Assembly (NCBI GenBank): GCA_964242735.1
Contig: CAXTAK010000001.1
Span: forward strand, 186,001 to 250,000
Direction: 5' to 3'
Length of the DNA: 64,000 nt
Origin: CADCUY01 sp964242735
GTDB taxonomy: Bacteria > Actinomycetota > Actinomycetes > Actinomycetales > Quadrisphaeraceae
The position numbers and the translations under genes are program-made. Positions 46,394-56,479 of the stretch are shown one piece after another. The notes beneath the pieces were generated by a model. The model did no database searches and had not been told where the DNA came from. It was given only the letters and a program-made list of their open reading frames with translations. Each line of letters begins with the position of its first letter. Position 1 is the stretch's first letter.

Positions 46394-47430
46394 CAGCTCG
46401 CCACCTCCGCGCCCGCTGCAGCCGCGGTGTCCCCCGCGGCGGCCGCCGACGCGCCGGTGCTGGCCTGCTCGGTGCTGGGCGCAACCCCTCCGGCGGCGCG
46501 CGCGTCGAACAGCGGCACACCGGCGGTGACGACGTCGCCGTACACGTCGTCGGGGTCCAGGCGGCGCAGCTCCTCGGAGAGGCACTCGGTGTCGGAGCGG
46601 CGCGGCAGCGCCATCCGCCGCTCGGGCTGACCGGGCTGCGTCAGGGTCGCGACGGACCCGCCCGGGCGCAGCAGGGCGATGTCCCCGTCGTCGCGGTGCA
46701 GGCGCACCCCCGCGATGCCTGAGCCGGCCCGGGTGTCGACGCGGTGCACGTCGCACTCCAGCGCCCACGCCAGCCACGCGGCGAGGAGCTCGGTGCTGGG
46801 GCTGTCCACGGCCCCGCTGACCGTCACCGACCGCACCGGGGAGCTGGGCAGCGGCGAGGTGCCGTCAGCGTCCAGGGCGGTGGCCAGCAGCCCGCGCCAG
46901 CTCGTCAGGCGGCTCCACGCGAAGTCGGTGTCTCCCGGGGCGTGCTCCCGGCCCAGGCGGGCGAGGGTCGCGACCGGGTCGTCGACCGCAGCCGCGTTGG
47001 TGATGCGCCGCTGCGCGAGCTGGCCCAGCAGGTCCCGGGAGGGGCTGGGGGGCGCCTGGCCGGGCCACCAGGTGACCACGGGGGCATCGGGCAGCAGCAG
47101 GGGCACCACCATCGACGCGCCGTGCTCGGACAGCGGGCCGTAGCTGCGCAGCACCACCACCTCGCTGGCCCCGGCGTCACCACCGACCCGGACCTGCCCG
47201 TCCAGGCGCGAGGCGCCGCGCCGCTCCCCGCGGGCGAGGACGATGATCCGGCACGGGTGCTCTCGGCTCGCGGCGTTCGCGGCCGCGATCGCCTCCTCCG
47301 CGCGGGCGTCGTCGGTGGGGACCACCAGGGTCAGCACGCGCCCCAGGGCCACGGCCCCGCCGCTGTCGCGGAGCTCGATGAGGCGCTTGGCGATCTTGGC
47401 GGTCGTGGTCCCGGGCAGGTCGACGATCAC
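46393..47430 (-). CDS. opcA: Glucose-6-phosphate dehydrogenase assembly protein OpcA
   Basis: 345 aa. The start VIVDLPGTTTAKIAKRLIEL and segments RILTLVVPT-like GRVLTLVVPTDD, VVPLLLPDAPVVTWWPG and DFAWSRLTSWRGLLATALD are characteristic of actinobacterial OpcA, which is needed for full Zwf activity. The C-terminal ~35 residues are Ala-rich. GTG 47430 overlaps the zwf stop (GTGA). Confidence 0.92.
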   Translation of the reverse strand: MIVDLPGTTTAKIAKRLIELRDSGGAVALGRVLTLVVPTDDARAEEAIAAANAASREHPCRIIVLARGERRGASRLDGQVRVGGDAGASEVVVLRSYGPLSEHGASMVVPLLLPDAPVVTWWPGQAPPSPSRDLLGQLAQRRITNAAAVDDPVATLARLGREHAPGDTDFAWSRLTSWRGLLATALDADGTSPLPSSPVRSVTVSGAVDSPSTELLAAWLAWALECDVHRVDTRAGSGIAGVRLHRDDGDIALLRPGGSVATLTQPGQPERRMALPRRSDTECLSEELRRLDPDDVYGDVVTAGVPLFDARAAGGVAPSTEQASTGASAAAAGDTAAAAGAEVAS

Positions 47431-48998
47431 GGGCGCCTCCAGGTGCGGCCGTCGCGGGCGAGCATCGCGGTCGCCGACGGCGGGCCCCACGTGCCCGAGG
47501 GGTACGCCTCCGGCTGCCCGCTGCGCGCCCAGTGCTCGATGATGGGGTCGAGGATCTGCCAGGACAGGTCGACCTCCTCGTGGCGGGGGAACAGCGGCGG
47601 GTCACCGAGCAGCACGTCGAGGATCAACCGCTCGTACGCCTCGGGGGAGGACTCGGTGAAGGAGTGCCCGTACCCGAAGTCCATCGAGACGTCGCGGACC
47701 TCCATCGCCGTGCCCGGCACCTTCGAGCCGAAGCGCAGGGTGATGCCCTCGTCGGGTTGGACGCGCACCACCAGGGCGTTCTGCCCGAGCTCCTCGGTCG
47801 CGGTGGACTCGAAGGGCAGGTGGGGTGCGCGCTTGAAGACGACCGCGATCTCGGTGACGCGCCGCCCGAGCCGCTTGCCCGCCCGCAGGTAGAACGGCAC
47901 CCCCGCCCACCGGCGGGAGTCCACGGTCAGGGTGATGGCCGCGTAGGTCTCGGTGACCGACTCCGCCGGGATGCCCTCCTCCTCCAGGAAGCCCTGCACC
48001 GGGACGCTCCCCTGCCACCCCGGCGCGTACTGCCCGCGGGCGGTGTGCGCGTCGATGTCGTCGGGGATGCGCACCGCGGAGAGCACCTTCTCCTTCTCCG
48101 CGCGCAGGTCGTGGGCGTCGAAGGAGACGGGTTCCTCCATCGCGGTCAGGGCGAGCAGCTGCAGCAGGTGGTTCTGGATGACGTCGCGGGCAGCGCCGAT
48201 GCCGTCGTAGTACCCGGCGCGGCCACCGATGCCGATGTCCTCGGCCATGGTGATCTGCACGTGGTCGACGTGGTTGGAGTTCCACAGCGGCTCGAACATC
48301 TCGTTCGCGAAGCGCAGCGCCAGGAGGTTCTGCACCGTCTCCTTGCCGAGGTAGTGGTCGATGCGGAACACGGCGTCGGGGGGGAAGACCCGCTCGACCA
48401 CGTCGTTCAGGGCCCGGGCGCTCGTCAGGTCGTGCCCGAAGGGCTTCTCGATGACCACGCGCCGCCACTGCCCCTCCACGGGGGAGGACAGTCCGGAGCG
48501 TTCCAGCTGCTCGGTGACCACGGGGAAGTACCGCGGGGGGATGGACAGGTAGAACGCGTGGTTCCCGCCCGTGCCGCGCTCGTCGTCGAGGGTCTTCAGG
48601 GTGTCCGCGAGGAGGCGGTACGCCTCGGGGTCGTCGAACTCCCCCTGCACGAAGCGGATGCCCTCGGCGAGGGCCCGCCACACCTCCTCGCGGAACGGGG
48701 TGCGGGCGTGCTCGCGCACCGCGTCGTGCACCACGGACGAGAAGTCCTGGTCGCTCCACTCCCGTCGTGCGAAACCGACCAGGGCGAAGCCCGGTGGCAG
48801 CAGGCCCCGGTTGGCGAGGTCGTAGATGGCGGGCATGAGCTTCTTGCGCGCCAGGTCGCCGGTGACGCCGAACAGCACCGTGCCGCACGGGCCCGCCGCC
48901 CGGTTGAGGCGCTTGTCCCGACTGTCGCGCAGGGGGTTGGTGGGCCCGGGTCGGCGCCCACCCCTTCGGGCGGTGTCGGTGACGCGGCGTCCAGCCAT
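47427..48998 (-). CDS. zwf: Glucose-6-phosphate 1-dehydrogenase
   Basis: 523 aa, canonical enzyme. The dinucleotide motif VLFGVTGDLARKKLMPA is at about 41-57, the substrate signature RIDHYLGKE at 212-220, EKPFGHD and DVIQNHLLQLLAL are intact. It feeds the oxidative pentose phosphate pathway and makes NADPH. The start is one base after the pgi stop (TGAGATG). The first ~30 residues are Arg/Gly-rich. Compare the paralogue at 30.5 kb, which has lost part of the signature. Confidence 0.96.
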   Translation of the reverse strand: MAGRRVTDTARRGGRRPGPTNPLRDSRDKRLNRAAGPCGTVLFGVTGDLARKKLMPAIYDLANRGLLPPGFALVGFARREWSDQDFSSVVHDAVREHARTPFREEVWRALAEGIRFVQGEFDDPEAYRLLADTLKTLDDERGTGGNHAFYLSIPPRYFPVVTEQLERSGLSSPVEGQWRRVVIEKPFGHDLTSARALNDVVERVFPPDAVFRIDHYLGKETVQNLLALRFANEMFEPLWNSNHVDHVQITMAEDIGIGGRAGYYDGIGAARDVIQNHLLQLLALTAMEEPVSFDAHDLRAEKEKVLSAVRIPDDIDAHTARGQYAPGWQGSVPVQGFLEEEGIPAESVTETYAAITLTVDSRRWAGVPFYLRAGKRLGRRVTEIAVVFKRAPHLPFESTATEELGQNALVVRVQPDEGITLRFGSKVPGTAMEVRDVSMDFGYGHSFTESSPEAYERLILDVLLGDPPLFPRHEEVDLSWQILDPIIEHWARSGQPEAYPSGTWGPPSATAMLARDGRTWRRP

Positions 48999-48999
48999 C

Positions 49000-50658
49000 T
49001 CAGGCCCCCAGGAGGTCGCGGAGCTGCATCAGCCCCGCCGTTCGGTCCGTCAGGTGCAGGCGCAGCACCGGGCGCCCGTGGTCGGCGAGCACGGAGGCGT
49101 CACCGGCGGCCTGCGCGGTGATGAGCTGGCCGAAGTCGAAGGTGCGCCCCGGCACCGCCACGTGGTGCCCGGGGGTGGCCGTGACCTGCAGGTACACCCC
49201 CGTGGCGGGGCCGCCCTTGTGGTACTGACCGGTGGAGTGCAGGAACCGCGGGGCCCAGCCGAAGGTCACGGGGCGGCCGGTGCGCGCGGCCAGCGCCGCG
49301 CGGAGCGCGGTGAGATCGGCGTGGGACTCCCGGTCCAGGTAGGCCATGACGGCGAGGTACCCGCGGCCACCGGGGACGGCGGCCAGCGCGGCGAGCAGGG
49401 CGTCGACCGCGTCGGCAGCGGTGCCCGTGCCCGCGTCGAGGAGGCCCGGCGTCGCGCGGACCTCGATGGCGCCGTCGACCACGACCGGTGGTTCCGGTGC
49501 GCCGCTGCCCGAGGCGATGTCGTCGAGCATCGCTCGCGCCGCCGTCTTGGCGCTCTCCACGTCGGGCTGGTCGAAGGGGTTGATGCCCAGCAGGCGGCCG
49601 GCGACCGCGGTGGCGACCTCCCACAGCAGCAGCTGCGCCCCGAGGGAGCCGGCCACCGCGACCTGGGTCCCGGACCCCTCGGGCGGCGCGCTCGCGGTGG
49701 GGAGCAGGCGGGCGGGCAGGACGTCGTCCGGGGGTTCGGTGGCCTCGGGGTCACCGGTGGCGACGACCACCGGCAGCACTCCCGTGCCCCCCTTGCCCGT
49801 GGACTCCGCGATGAGCTGCTCGGCCCAGTCCCCGAACCCGGTCAGCCCGGAGCCGTCGTCGACCAGGGCCACCGCCGACGTCCCCTCGGTGCCGCCCAGT
49901 GCCGAACCCAGGACCAGTCCGGGGTTGTCCGCGCTGTCGGCCGCCAGGACCCCGGTCACCGCCGCCGCCTCGTCGAGCAGGGCGCCGATGTCGGCGCCCG
50001 CCAGGCCGGAGGGCACCAGTCCGAAGGCGCTCAGCGCGGAGTAGCGCCCACCCACGTCCGGGTCGGCCTCGACGACCGCGCGGTAACCCCCTTCGCGGGC
50101 GGTGCGGCCCAGCGCCGAGCCGGGATCGGTGACGACGACGAAGCGCGACGCCGCGTCGATGCCCGCGGCGGCGAAGGCCGCCTCGAAGGTGCGGCGCTGG
50201 CTGTCGGTCTCCACCGTCGAGCCCGACTTGGAGGACACGACCACGACGGTGCGCGCCAGGTCGGCACCGCTGCCGTCGGCCCCGAGCACCACGCGTCGCA
50301 CCTGGTCGGGGTCGGTGCCGTCGAGGATGGTCAGGGGCACCCCGGCCGCGGCCGTGATGACCTCCGGCGCCAGGGACGAGCCGCCCATCCCGCAGAGCAC
50401 GACGCGGTCCACGCCGTCGGCGGCGAGCTCCTCGCGCAGGGCCGAGACCCGATCGACCAGCGGGCGCGAGGTGGTCGGCAGGTCCACCCACCCCAGGCGC
50501 TGCGCGGACTCCGCCTCCGCCGCCGGGCCCCAGAGCGTGGCGTCGTGCGCGAACAGCCGCGAGGCGACCCGCTCGGCGACGAGGGCGGGCACGTGGGTGC
50601 GCCGCGCGTCCTCGGCGGCACCGGAGACGGTGACCACCAGCCCCTGCGGGTCGATCAC
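49000..50658 (-). CDS. pgi: Glucose-6-phosphate isomerase
   Basis: 552 aa. SIS-fold motifs: LCGMGGSSLAPEVI, VVVSSKSGSTVETDS and GGRYSALSAFGLVP, then the late INPFDQPDVESAK. This matches the long actinobacterial Pgi variant that lies between tal and zwf. It links fructose-6-phosphate from tal/tkt to zwf substrate. GTG 50658 overlaps the tal stop (GTGA). Confidence 0.93.
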   Translation of the reverse strand: MIDPQGLVVTVSGAAEDARRTHVPALVAERVASRLFAHDATLWGPAAEAESAQRLGWVDLPTTSRPLVDRVSALREELAADGVDRVVLCGMGGSSLAPEVITAAAGVPLTILDGTDPDQVRRVVLGADGSGADLARTVVVVSSKSGSTVETDSQRRTFEAAFAAAGIDAASRFVVVTDPGSALGRTAREGGYRAVVEADPDVGGRYSALSAFGLVPSGLAGADIGALLDEAAAVTGVLAADSADNPGLVLGSALGGTEGTSAVALVDDGSGLTGFGDWAEQLIAESTGKGGTGVLPVVVATGDPEATEPPDDVLPARLLPTASAPPEGSGTQVAVAGSLGAQLLLWEVATAVAGRLLGINPFDQPDVESAKTAARAMLDDIASGSGAPEPPVVVDGAIEVRATPGLLDAGTGTAADAVDALLAALAAVPGGRGYLAVMAYLDRESHADLTALRAALAARTGRPVTFGWAPRFLHSTGQYHKGGPATGVYLQVTATPGHHVAVPGRTFDFGQLITAQAAGDASVLADHGRPVLRLHLTDRTAGLMQLRDLLGA

Positions 50659-51782
50659 TGGTGGCCCGTGCCCGCGCCGGCCCGGTCGAGCTCGTCGCTG
50701 ACGGTCTGGAGCAGCTCCGTCCACGACTTCTCGAACTTCGCGACGCCCTCGCGCTCGAGGCGCTCGGTCACCTCGGCGTAGGAGATGCCCAGGCGCTCCA
50801 GGGCGTCCAGGACGGCCCCCGCGTCGTCGGCGCGCCCGCGCACCGTGTCACCGGTGACCTCGCCGTGGTCGGCGAAGGCCTCCAGGGCGGTGCTGGGCAT
50901 GGTGTTGACCACCCCGTCGGTGACCAGCTCGCTGATGTAGAGGGTGTCGGGGTAGTCGGGGTCCTTGACCCCGGTGGAGGCCCAGAGCGGGCGCTGGACG
51001 TTCGCGCCGGCGTCGGCGAGCACCTGCCACCGCGGGCTCGCGATCACCTCCTCGTAGGCGGCGAAGGCCAGGCGGGCGTTGGCCAGCGCCGCCTTGCCGC
51101 GCAGGGCCCGGGCCTCGTCGGTGCCGATGCCGTCGAGGAGGGGGTCGACGTCGCTGTCGACGCGGGAGATGAAGAAGCTGGCCACCGAGGCGATGGACGA
51201 CAGGTCCAGGCCCTTCTCCCGCGCCTGCTCCAGGCCGCTGAGGTAGGCGTGCATCACCGCGCGGTAGCGGTCGAGGCTGAAGATCAGGGTGACGTTGACG
51301 CTGGTGCCCTCGCCGACCACCGTGGTGATCGCCGACAGTCCCTCCTCCGTCGCGGGGATCTTGATCATGGCGTTGGGGCGGGCCACGGTGGTCCACAGGG
51401 TGCGGGCGGAGTCGATCGTCGCTCGGGTGTCGTGGGCCAGGCGCGGGTCCACCTCGAGGGAGACGCGCCCGTCGTGGTGGCCGGAGGCCTCGTACACCGG
51501 GGCCAGGATGTCGCACGCCACGCGCACGTCGGTGGTGGTGATCGCCGTGACGGCGTCCTCCACACCGGTCCCGGCGGCGGCGAGCTCCCTGACCTGGTCG
51601 GCGTACCGCTCGCCCTTGGCCAGGGCCGAGGCGAAGATCGTCGGGTTGCTGGTCACGCCGACGACGTTCCGCTGCTCGAGGTAGTCCTGCAGCCCGCCGG
51701 TCTCGGTGAGCTCGCGGGAGAGGTCGTCGAGCCAGACCGACACCCCCGCCTGCGAGAGTCGTTCGAGGGAGGAGGGGGTCAT
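50655..51782 (-). CDS. tal: Transaldolase
   Basis: 375 aa, TalB subfamily of actinobacteria. The Schiff-base lysine is Lys141 in NAMIKIPATEEGL; other landmarks are GVTSNPTIFASAL, NVTLIFSLDRYRAVM and RPLWASTGVKDPDYPDTLYI. It starts (ATG 51782) 83 bp after tkt. Pairs with tkt in the non-oxidative pentose phosphate pathway. Confidence 0.95.
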   Translation of the reverse strand: MTPSSLERLSQAGVSVWLDDLSRELTETGGLQDYLEQRNVVGVTSNPTIFASALAKGERYADQVRELAAAGTGVEDAVTAITTTDVRVACDILAPVYEASGHHDGRVSLEVDPRLAHDTRATIDSARTLWTTVARPNAMIKIPATEEGLSAITTVVGEGTSVNVTLIFSLDRYRAVMHAYLSGLEQAREKGLDLSSIASVASFFISRVDSDVDPLLDGIGTDEARALRGKAALANARLAFAAYEEVIASPRWQVLADAGANVQRPLWASTGVKDPDYPDTLYISELVTDGVVNTMPSTALEAFADHGEVTGDTVRGRADDAGAVLDALERLGISYAEVTERLEREGVAKFEKSWTELLQTVSDELDRAGAGTGHQ

Positions 51783-51865
51783 GGCGGTGGTCCTCTCGGC
51801 TGTGACGGATGGTGCTGTGGTGGTGCTCCGACGCCCGACGGGGCGCGGTGGGGACGCGGGGTCGC

Positions 51866-54070
51866 TCAGCGGTCCCCGGTGCCGCCGCCGGCGGGGCTGG
51901 AGGAGGCGCTGCCGGGGGACCCGCCGGGGACGACGGGGCCCGCGGTGGCGGCGATCGAGTCGTGCGCGGCGGCGACGACGTGCTCGGGGGTGAAGCCGAA
52001 CTCCCGGAAGAGGGTCTTCGCGTCGGCGGAGGCGCCGAAGTGCTCGATGGCCACGCAGCGCCCGGCGTCGCCGACCACGTCGCGCCACCCCACCGCGGTC
52101 CCCGCCTCCACCGACACGCGGGCCCGCACAGCGGTCGGCAGCACCTGCTCGCGGTAGTCCTCGTCCTGCTCGCTGAACCACTCCCGGCACGGCATGGACA
52201 CCACGCGGGTCGGGGTGCCGGCGGACTCCAGCAGCTCCCGCGCGGCCACGGCCAGCTGCAGCTCCGAGCCGGTGGCGACGAGCAGGACCTCGGGGGTCCC
52301 GCTGGAGGCCTCCGCGAGGACGTACCCGCCGCGCAGCACGCCCTCGGCGGAGGCGAAGGCGCTGCCGGACGCCGCGCCGTCCCCGCGCTGGGGGTTCGGC
52401 AGGTCCTGGCGCGAGAGCACGATGCCCGCGGGGCCGCCCGTGCGCTGGAGGATGCCGCGCCAGGCCATCGCCGTCTCGGCGGCGTCCCCGGGGCGCACCA
52501 CCGCGAGGCCGGGGATGGAGCGCAGGGCCGCGAGGTGCTCGATGGGCTGGTGGGTGGGGCCGTCCTCACCGAGGCCGATCGAGTCGTGGGTCCACACGTA
52601 GATGGTGGGGATCTCCATGAGCGCGGCCAGGCGCACCGCGGGGCGCATGTAGTCGCTGAAGACCAGGAACGTGCCCCCGTAGGCCCTGGTCCCGCCGTGC
52701 AGGGTGATGCCCGACAGGATCGCGCCCATCGCGTGCTCGCGGATCCCGAAGTGCAGGGTGCGCCCGTAGGGCCCGCCGTCCCACATCGACGTCGTCCGCG
52801 AGGCGGGGACGAAGGAGTCGCCCTCGATGGTGGTGTTGTTGCTCTCCGCGAGGTCCGCCGAGCCCCCCCACAGCTCGGGCAGCACCGGGGCGATGGCGTT
52901 CAGCACCTTCCCCGAGGCCTTGCGCGTCGAGACCGCCGTGCCGGCCTCGAAGACCGGCAGCGAGTCCTGCCAGCCGTCGGGCAGGGTCCGCGACTGCAGG
53001 CGCTCGTGCAGGGCCGCCGCCTCCGGGCGGGCGGCGGCCCACGCCGCGTAGCGGTCGTCCCAGTCGGCGCGCACGTCCTTGACCCGGTCGGCGAGCCCGC
53101 GGGTGCGGGCGAGCACCGCGTCGTCGACGGCGAAGGTCGCCTCCGGGTCGAAGCCCAGCAGCTCCTTCGTCGCCCGCACCTCCGCGTCGCCCAGGGCCGA
53201 GCCGTGGGACTTGCCCGTGTTGCGCGCGTGGGGCGCCGGCCAGGCGATCACCGTCTTGAGGGCGATGAAGGACGGGCGGGAGGTCTCGGCCTTCGCCGCG
53301 GCGAGCGCGGCGGCCAGCGCCTCGACGTCCTCGGCGTACCCCTCCCGGGCGGCGCCCGCGCCGTCGCGGCCACCGCGCCAGTCCACGGTCTGGGTGTGCC
53401 ACCCGTAGGCGGCGTACCGGGCCACCACGTCCTCGGTGAAGGAGATGTCCGTGTCGTCCTCGATGGAGATCTGGTTCTGGTCGTAGACGACCACCAGGTT
53501 GCCCAGCTCCTGGTGCCCCGCCCAGGAGCTGGCCTCGGCGGTGATGCCCTCCTGCAGGTCGCCGTCGGAGGCGATGACGAAGATGCTGTGGTCGAAGATG
53601 GAGTCGCCGACCGCGGGGTCGGGGTCGAGCAGCCCGCGCTCGCGCCGCGCCGCCGCCGCCATGCCCACCGCCGTCGCGAGGCCCTGCCCGAGCGGCCCGG
53701 TGGTGATCTCCACCCCGCGGGTGTGCTTGTACTCCGGGTGGCCGGGCGTCTTCGACCCCCACGTGCGCAGCGCCCGCAGGTCCTCCAGCTCCAGGCCGTA
53801 CCCGGCGAGGTAGAGCTGCACGTACAGGGTGAGGCTGGAGTGCCCCGCGGAGAGGACGAACCGGTCGCGGCCGGGCCAGTGGTCGTCGGAGGGGTCGTTC
53901 ACCATGATCTTCTGGAACAGCAGGTAGGCCAGCGGCGCCAGGCTCATCGCCGTCCCGGGGTGCCCGTTGCCCACCTTCTGCACCGCGTCGGCGGCGAGCA
54001 GCCGTGCCGTGTCGACGGCGCGCTGGTCGGTCTCGTCCCACACCAGGGCGGGGGGCTGGGCGTCGGTCAC
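51866..54070 (-). CDS. tkt: Transketolase
   Basis: 734 aa. Thiamine diphosphate motif GDGDLQEGITAEASSWAGHQ through VVYDQN; N-terminal QKVGNGHPGTAMSLAPLAY; pyrimidine domain with THDSIGLGEDGPTHQPIEHL; C-terminal EQDEDYREQVLP. GTG 54070 has GAGGA 5 nt upstream; the longer open frame reaches 54190 but lacks family similarity there. First gene of the pentose phosphate operon, divergent from ctaB. Confidence 0.96.
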   Translation of the reverse strand: MTDAQPPALVWDETDQRAVDTARLLAADAVQKVGNGHPGTAMSLAPLAYLLFQKIMVNDPSDDHWPGRDRFVLSAGHSSLTLYVQLYLAGYGLELEDLRALRTWGSKTPGHPEYKHTRGVEITTGPLGQGLATAVGMAAAARRERGLLDPDPAVGDSIFDHSIFVIASDGDLQEGITAEASSWAGHQELGNLVVVYDQNQISIEDDTDISFTEDVVARYAAYGWHTQTVDWRGGRDGAGAAREGYAEDVEALAAALAAAKAETSRPSFIALKTVIAWPAPHARNTGKSHGSALGDAEVRATKELLGFDPEATFAVDDAVLARTRGLADRVKDVRADWDDRYAAWAAARPEAAALHERLQSRTLPDGWQDSLPVFEAGTAVSTRKASGKVLNAIAPVLPELWGGSADLAESNNTTIEGDSFVPASRTTSMWDGGPYGRTLHFGIREHAMGAILSGITLHGGTRAYGGTFLVFSDYMRPAVRLAALMEIPTIYVWTHDSIGLGEDGPTHQPIEHLAALRSIPGLAVVRPGDAAETAMAWRGILQRTGGPAGIVLSRQDLPNPQRGDGAASGSAFASAEGVLRGGYVLAEASSGTPEVLLVATGSELQLAVAARELLESAGTPTRVVSMPCREWFSEQDEDYREQVLPTAVRARVSVEAGTAVGWRDVVGDAGRCVAIEHFGASADAKTLFREFGFTPEHVVAAAHDSIAATAGPVVPGGSPGSASSSPAGGGTGDR

Positions 54071-54139
54071 CGGGGTCCTCTCGTGCGCGTGCGCGTCGGA
54101 GCGGGCGCACGGCGTCTCGTCGGCGGAAGCGTCGGCGCC

Positions 54140-54145
54140 AGCGTA
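54140..54145 (-). promoter_or_regulatory. Candidate -10 element of the tkt operon
   Basis: TACGCT on the minus strand (54145-54140), about 70 nt before the tkt GTG. A separate TAGCAT around 54226-54231 on the plus strand may serve ctaB. Neither has a clear -35. Confidence 0.35.
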
Positions 54146-54282
54146 CTCACCACGGCCGTCAGCGCCCTGCCAGCTGGTGACCAAGCGCACCCGGCTGCGG
54201 CGGGGGCCCGTGAGGGCGTCGGTCGTAGCATGGCGGCACCGGCCCGAGGGGGCCCCGACCTCGGACCAGGGAGCACGCCCGC

Positions 54283-55299
54283 GTGAGCGTCACCGACCAC
54301 ACCGGCAGCGCTGGCACCGCCGGCGGTGCGCCGCTGGACCGGGCCGGGCGTTCGGCCCTGCCGGTGCGCGAGCGTGCGGCGGGCTTCCTCGCGCTGACGA
54401 AGCCGCGGGTCATCGAGCTGCTGGTGATGACCACCGTGCCGACGATGGTGCTGGCCGAGCGGGGGCTGCCGCCGCTGGGCCTGGTGGCCGCCACCGTCGT
54501 CGGCGGCAGCCTCGCCGCCGGGGCGGCCAACGCCCTGAACTGCTACGTCGACCGCGACATCGACACCGTCATGCACCGCACGAAGCGGAGGCCCCTGGTC
54601 ACCGGGGTGGTGTCCCCGGTCGGCGCGCTGGTCTTCGGGCTCGCGCTGGCCGTGGTGGCCGTCGGGTGGCTGGCGCTGGTGGTGAACGCCCTGTCCGCAG
54701 CGCTGGCGGCGGCCGCCATCGCGTTCTACCTCTTCGTGTACACGCTCGGGCTGAAGCGGCGGAGCCGGCAGAACATCGTCATCGGCGGGGCTGCCGGGTG
54801 CATGCCGGTGCTCATCGGGTGGTCGGCGGTCACCGGGTCGCTGTCGTGGGTGCCGTGGGTGCTGTTCGCGGTGATCTTCCTGTGGACCCCACCGCACTAC
54901 TGGCCCCTGTCGATGAAGTACCGCAGCGACTACGCCGCCGTGGGCGTTCCCATGCTCGGCGCGGTGGCGGCGCCCGTCAGCGTCGCCCGCCAGTCGGTGG
55001 TGTACGCGTGGGCGACGGTGGCCGCCACGCTGGTGCTGGTGCCCGTGGCCGCCACCGGGCCGGTGTACGCGGCGGCGGCCCTGGGCCTCGGCGGGTGGTT
55101 CGCGGCGGAGGCCCACGCGCTGCTGCGCCGGGCCCGAGCGGCGGCCAGCGCGGACGAGGTGCGGGCGATGCGCCTCTTCCACGTCTCCATCAGCTACCTC
55201 ACCCTGCTGTTCTTGCTCCTGGCCGTCGACGCGCTCCTGCCGGTGTCGTGGTGGGGCGCCTGGTGGCCGGCGCTGCTGGGAGCACTGCCGCTGGGCTGA
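54283..55299 (+). CDS. ctaB: Protoheme IX farnesyltransferase (heme O synthase)
   Basis: 338 aa UbiA-family prenyltransferase with about nine membrane helices. The prenyl-diphosphate motif NALNCYVDRDIDTVMHRTKR and the start LTKPRVIELLVMTTVPTM are diagnostic; the second Asp-rich loop is FLWTPPHYWPLSMKYRSDY. It makes heme O, which CtaA converts to heme A for cytochrome oxidase. GTG 54283 chosen; the first ~30 residues are variable. Confidence 0.95.
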   Translation: MSVTDHTGSAGTAGGAPLDRAGRSALPVRERAAGFLALTKPRVIELLVMTTVPTMVLAERGLPPLGLVAATVVGGSLAAGAANALNCYVDRDIDTVMHRTKRRPLVTGVVSPVGALVFGLALAVVAVGWLALVVNALSAALAAAAIAFYLFVYTLGLKRRSRQNIVIGGAAGCMPVLIGWSAVTGSLSWVPWVLFAVIFLWTPPHYWPLSMKYRSDYAAVGVPMLGAVAAPVSVARQSVVYAWATVAATLVLVPVAATGPVYAAAALGLGGWFAAEAHALLRRARAAASADEVRAMRLFHVSISYLTLLFLLLAVDALLPVSWWGAWWPALLGALPLG

Positions 55300-55482
55300 G
55301 CCGCCGGCTCCGTCTCCGCGGACGCCCGACCGGCTGCTCGCCACCGCGCCCGACCGGCTGGTGGCGCCGGATCGCCGCGCCGGCCACCCGGTCGGTCACC
55401 GGGCCGGTCACCGGGACCAGCGTCGGGGCGGCGCGCCCGCGCACGGCCCCGCACCGGGGGACCGCCCCGGACGACTTCGTCG

Positions 55483-56442
55483 CTACAGGAGCTGGCGGGC
55501 CGCAGGAGCTCCGACGACGTCGGTACCACCGCGGCGGAGGTGGGGCGCGCTGGTCGCCCCTCCGGCGTCGCGGCGCTCGCGGAGCGCCAGCTGCAGCGCG
55601 GTGACGCCCACCACGAGCAGGCACGCCCCGAGCATGTGCGCCCACACCAGTGGCCGTGCCAGGTCCAGGGCGTACTGCGCGTACCCCAGGACGCCCTGGG
55701 CGAGGATGACGAGGAGGACCTGCCCCGCGCGCCGCACGGCCAGGGGGGGCGCGCCGGTGCGGCGCAGCGCCACCCGCAGCACGACGGTGAGGGCGAGCAG
55801 CAGCAGGACGACGTCGGCGTGCACCCGGCTGACCGCCTCCAGGTCCAGCGCCAGCCGGTTCGGGTCCTCGGCGTCACCGGAGTGCGGCCCGGAGCCGGTC
55901 ACCACCGTGCCGAGGGTCAGGACGACCGCGGAGGTGGCGGCGACCGCGGCGGCGAGGCCGCGCAGCGCCGGGCGCACCAGTGCGCGGGGCCGCTCGTCGC
56001 CCTCGGCGTGGCGCAGGAGCAGCACGGTGGAGGCCGCGACGAGCAGCATCGAGATGAGGAAGTGCGCCGCGACGGTCACCGGGTCCAGCCCGGTCAGCAC
56101 CGTCACCCCGCCGACCCCCGCCTGCACCACCACGCCCAGCAGCGGGGCGAGGGCGAGCAGCCGCAGCCGCGGGCGACGCGGGCGCGCCCGCCACACGGCC
56201 ACCGCGGCGGCGACGGCCAGCACGAGGACCACGAAGGTCAGCAGCCGGTTGCCGAACTCCACGAACCCGTGGATGCCGGTCTCGGGCGTGAAGGTGGACG
56301 TCAGCTGCCCCGGCTCGCACTCGGGGAACGTCGAGCACCCCAGCCCGGAGCCGGTCAGGCGCACGAGGCCCCCGGTGAGCACGATTCCCGCCTGCGCCAG
56401 GAGGTTGCCCACCAGGATGCGGCGGGTCCAGGTGCCGGGCAC
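55483..56442 (-). CDS. ctaA: Heme A synthase (CtaA/COX15)
   Basis: 319 aa, eight hydrophobic helices in two related halves. Heme-ligand histidines occur in GIHGFVEFGNRLLTF, AAHFLISM, SRVHADVVLLLLAL and VWAHMLGACLLVV. The first loop has the cysteine pair GCSTFPEC found in actinobacterial and Bacillus enzymes. GTG 56442 starts directly before helix 1. It is convergent with ctaB across 183 bp that hold only short direct repeats. Confidence 0.93.
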   Translation of the reverse strand: MPGTWTRRILVGNLLAQAGIVLTGGLVRLTGSGLGCSTFPECEPGQLTSTFTPETGIHGFVEFGNRLLTFVVLVLAVAAAVAVWRARPRRPRLRLLALAPLLGVVVQAGVGGVTVLTGLDPVTVAAHFLISMLLVAASTVLLLRHAEGDERPRALVRPALRGLAAAVAATSAVVLTLGTVVTGSGPHSGDAEDPNRLALDLEAVSRVHADVVLLLLALTVVLRVALRRTGAPPLAVRRAGQVLLVILAQGVLGYAQYALDLARPLVWAHMLGACLLVVGVTALQLALRERRDAGGATSAPHLRRGGTDVVGAPAARQLL

Positions 56443-56479
56443 GAGTGCAGGGTAGGTCAGCCCACCGACGGCGCCACCG

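Noticed and set aside
55323..55360. Repeat of CGCCCGACCGGCTG (55323-55336 and 55347-55360) between ctaB and ctaA
   Set aside because: Only two copies in a GC-rich convergent gap, with no associated feature; treated as local low complexity.
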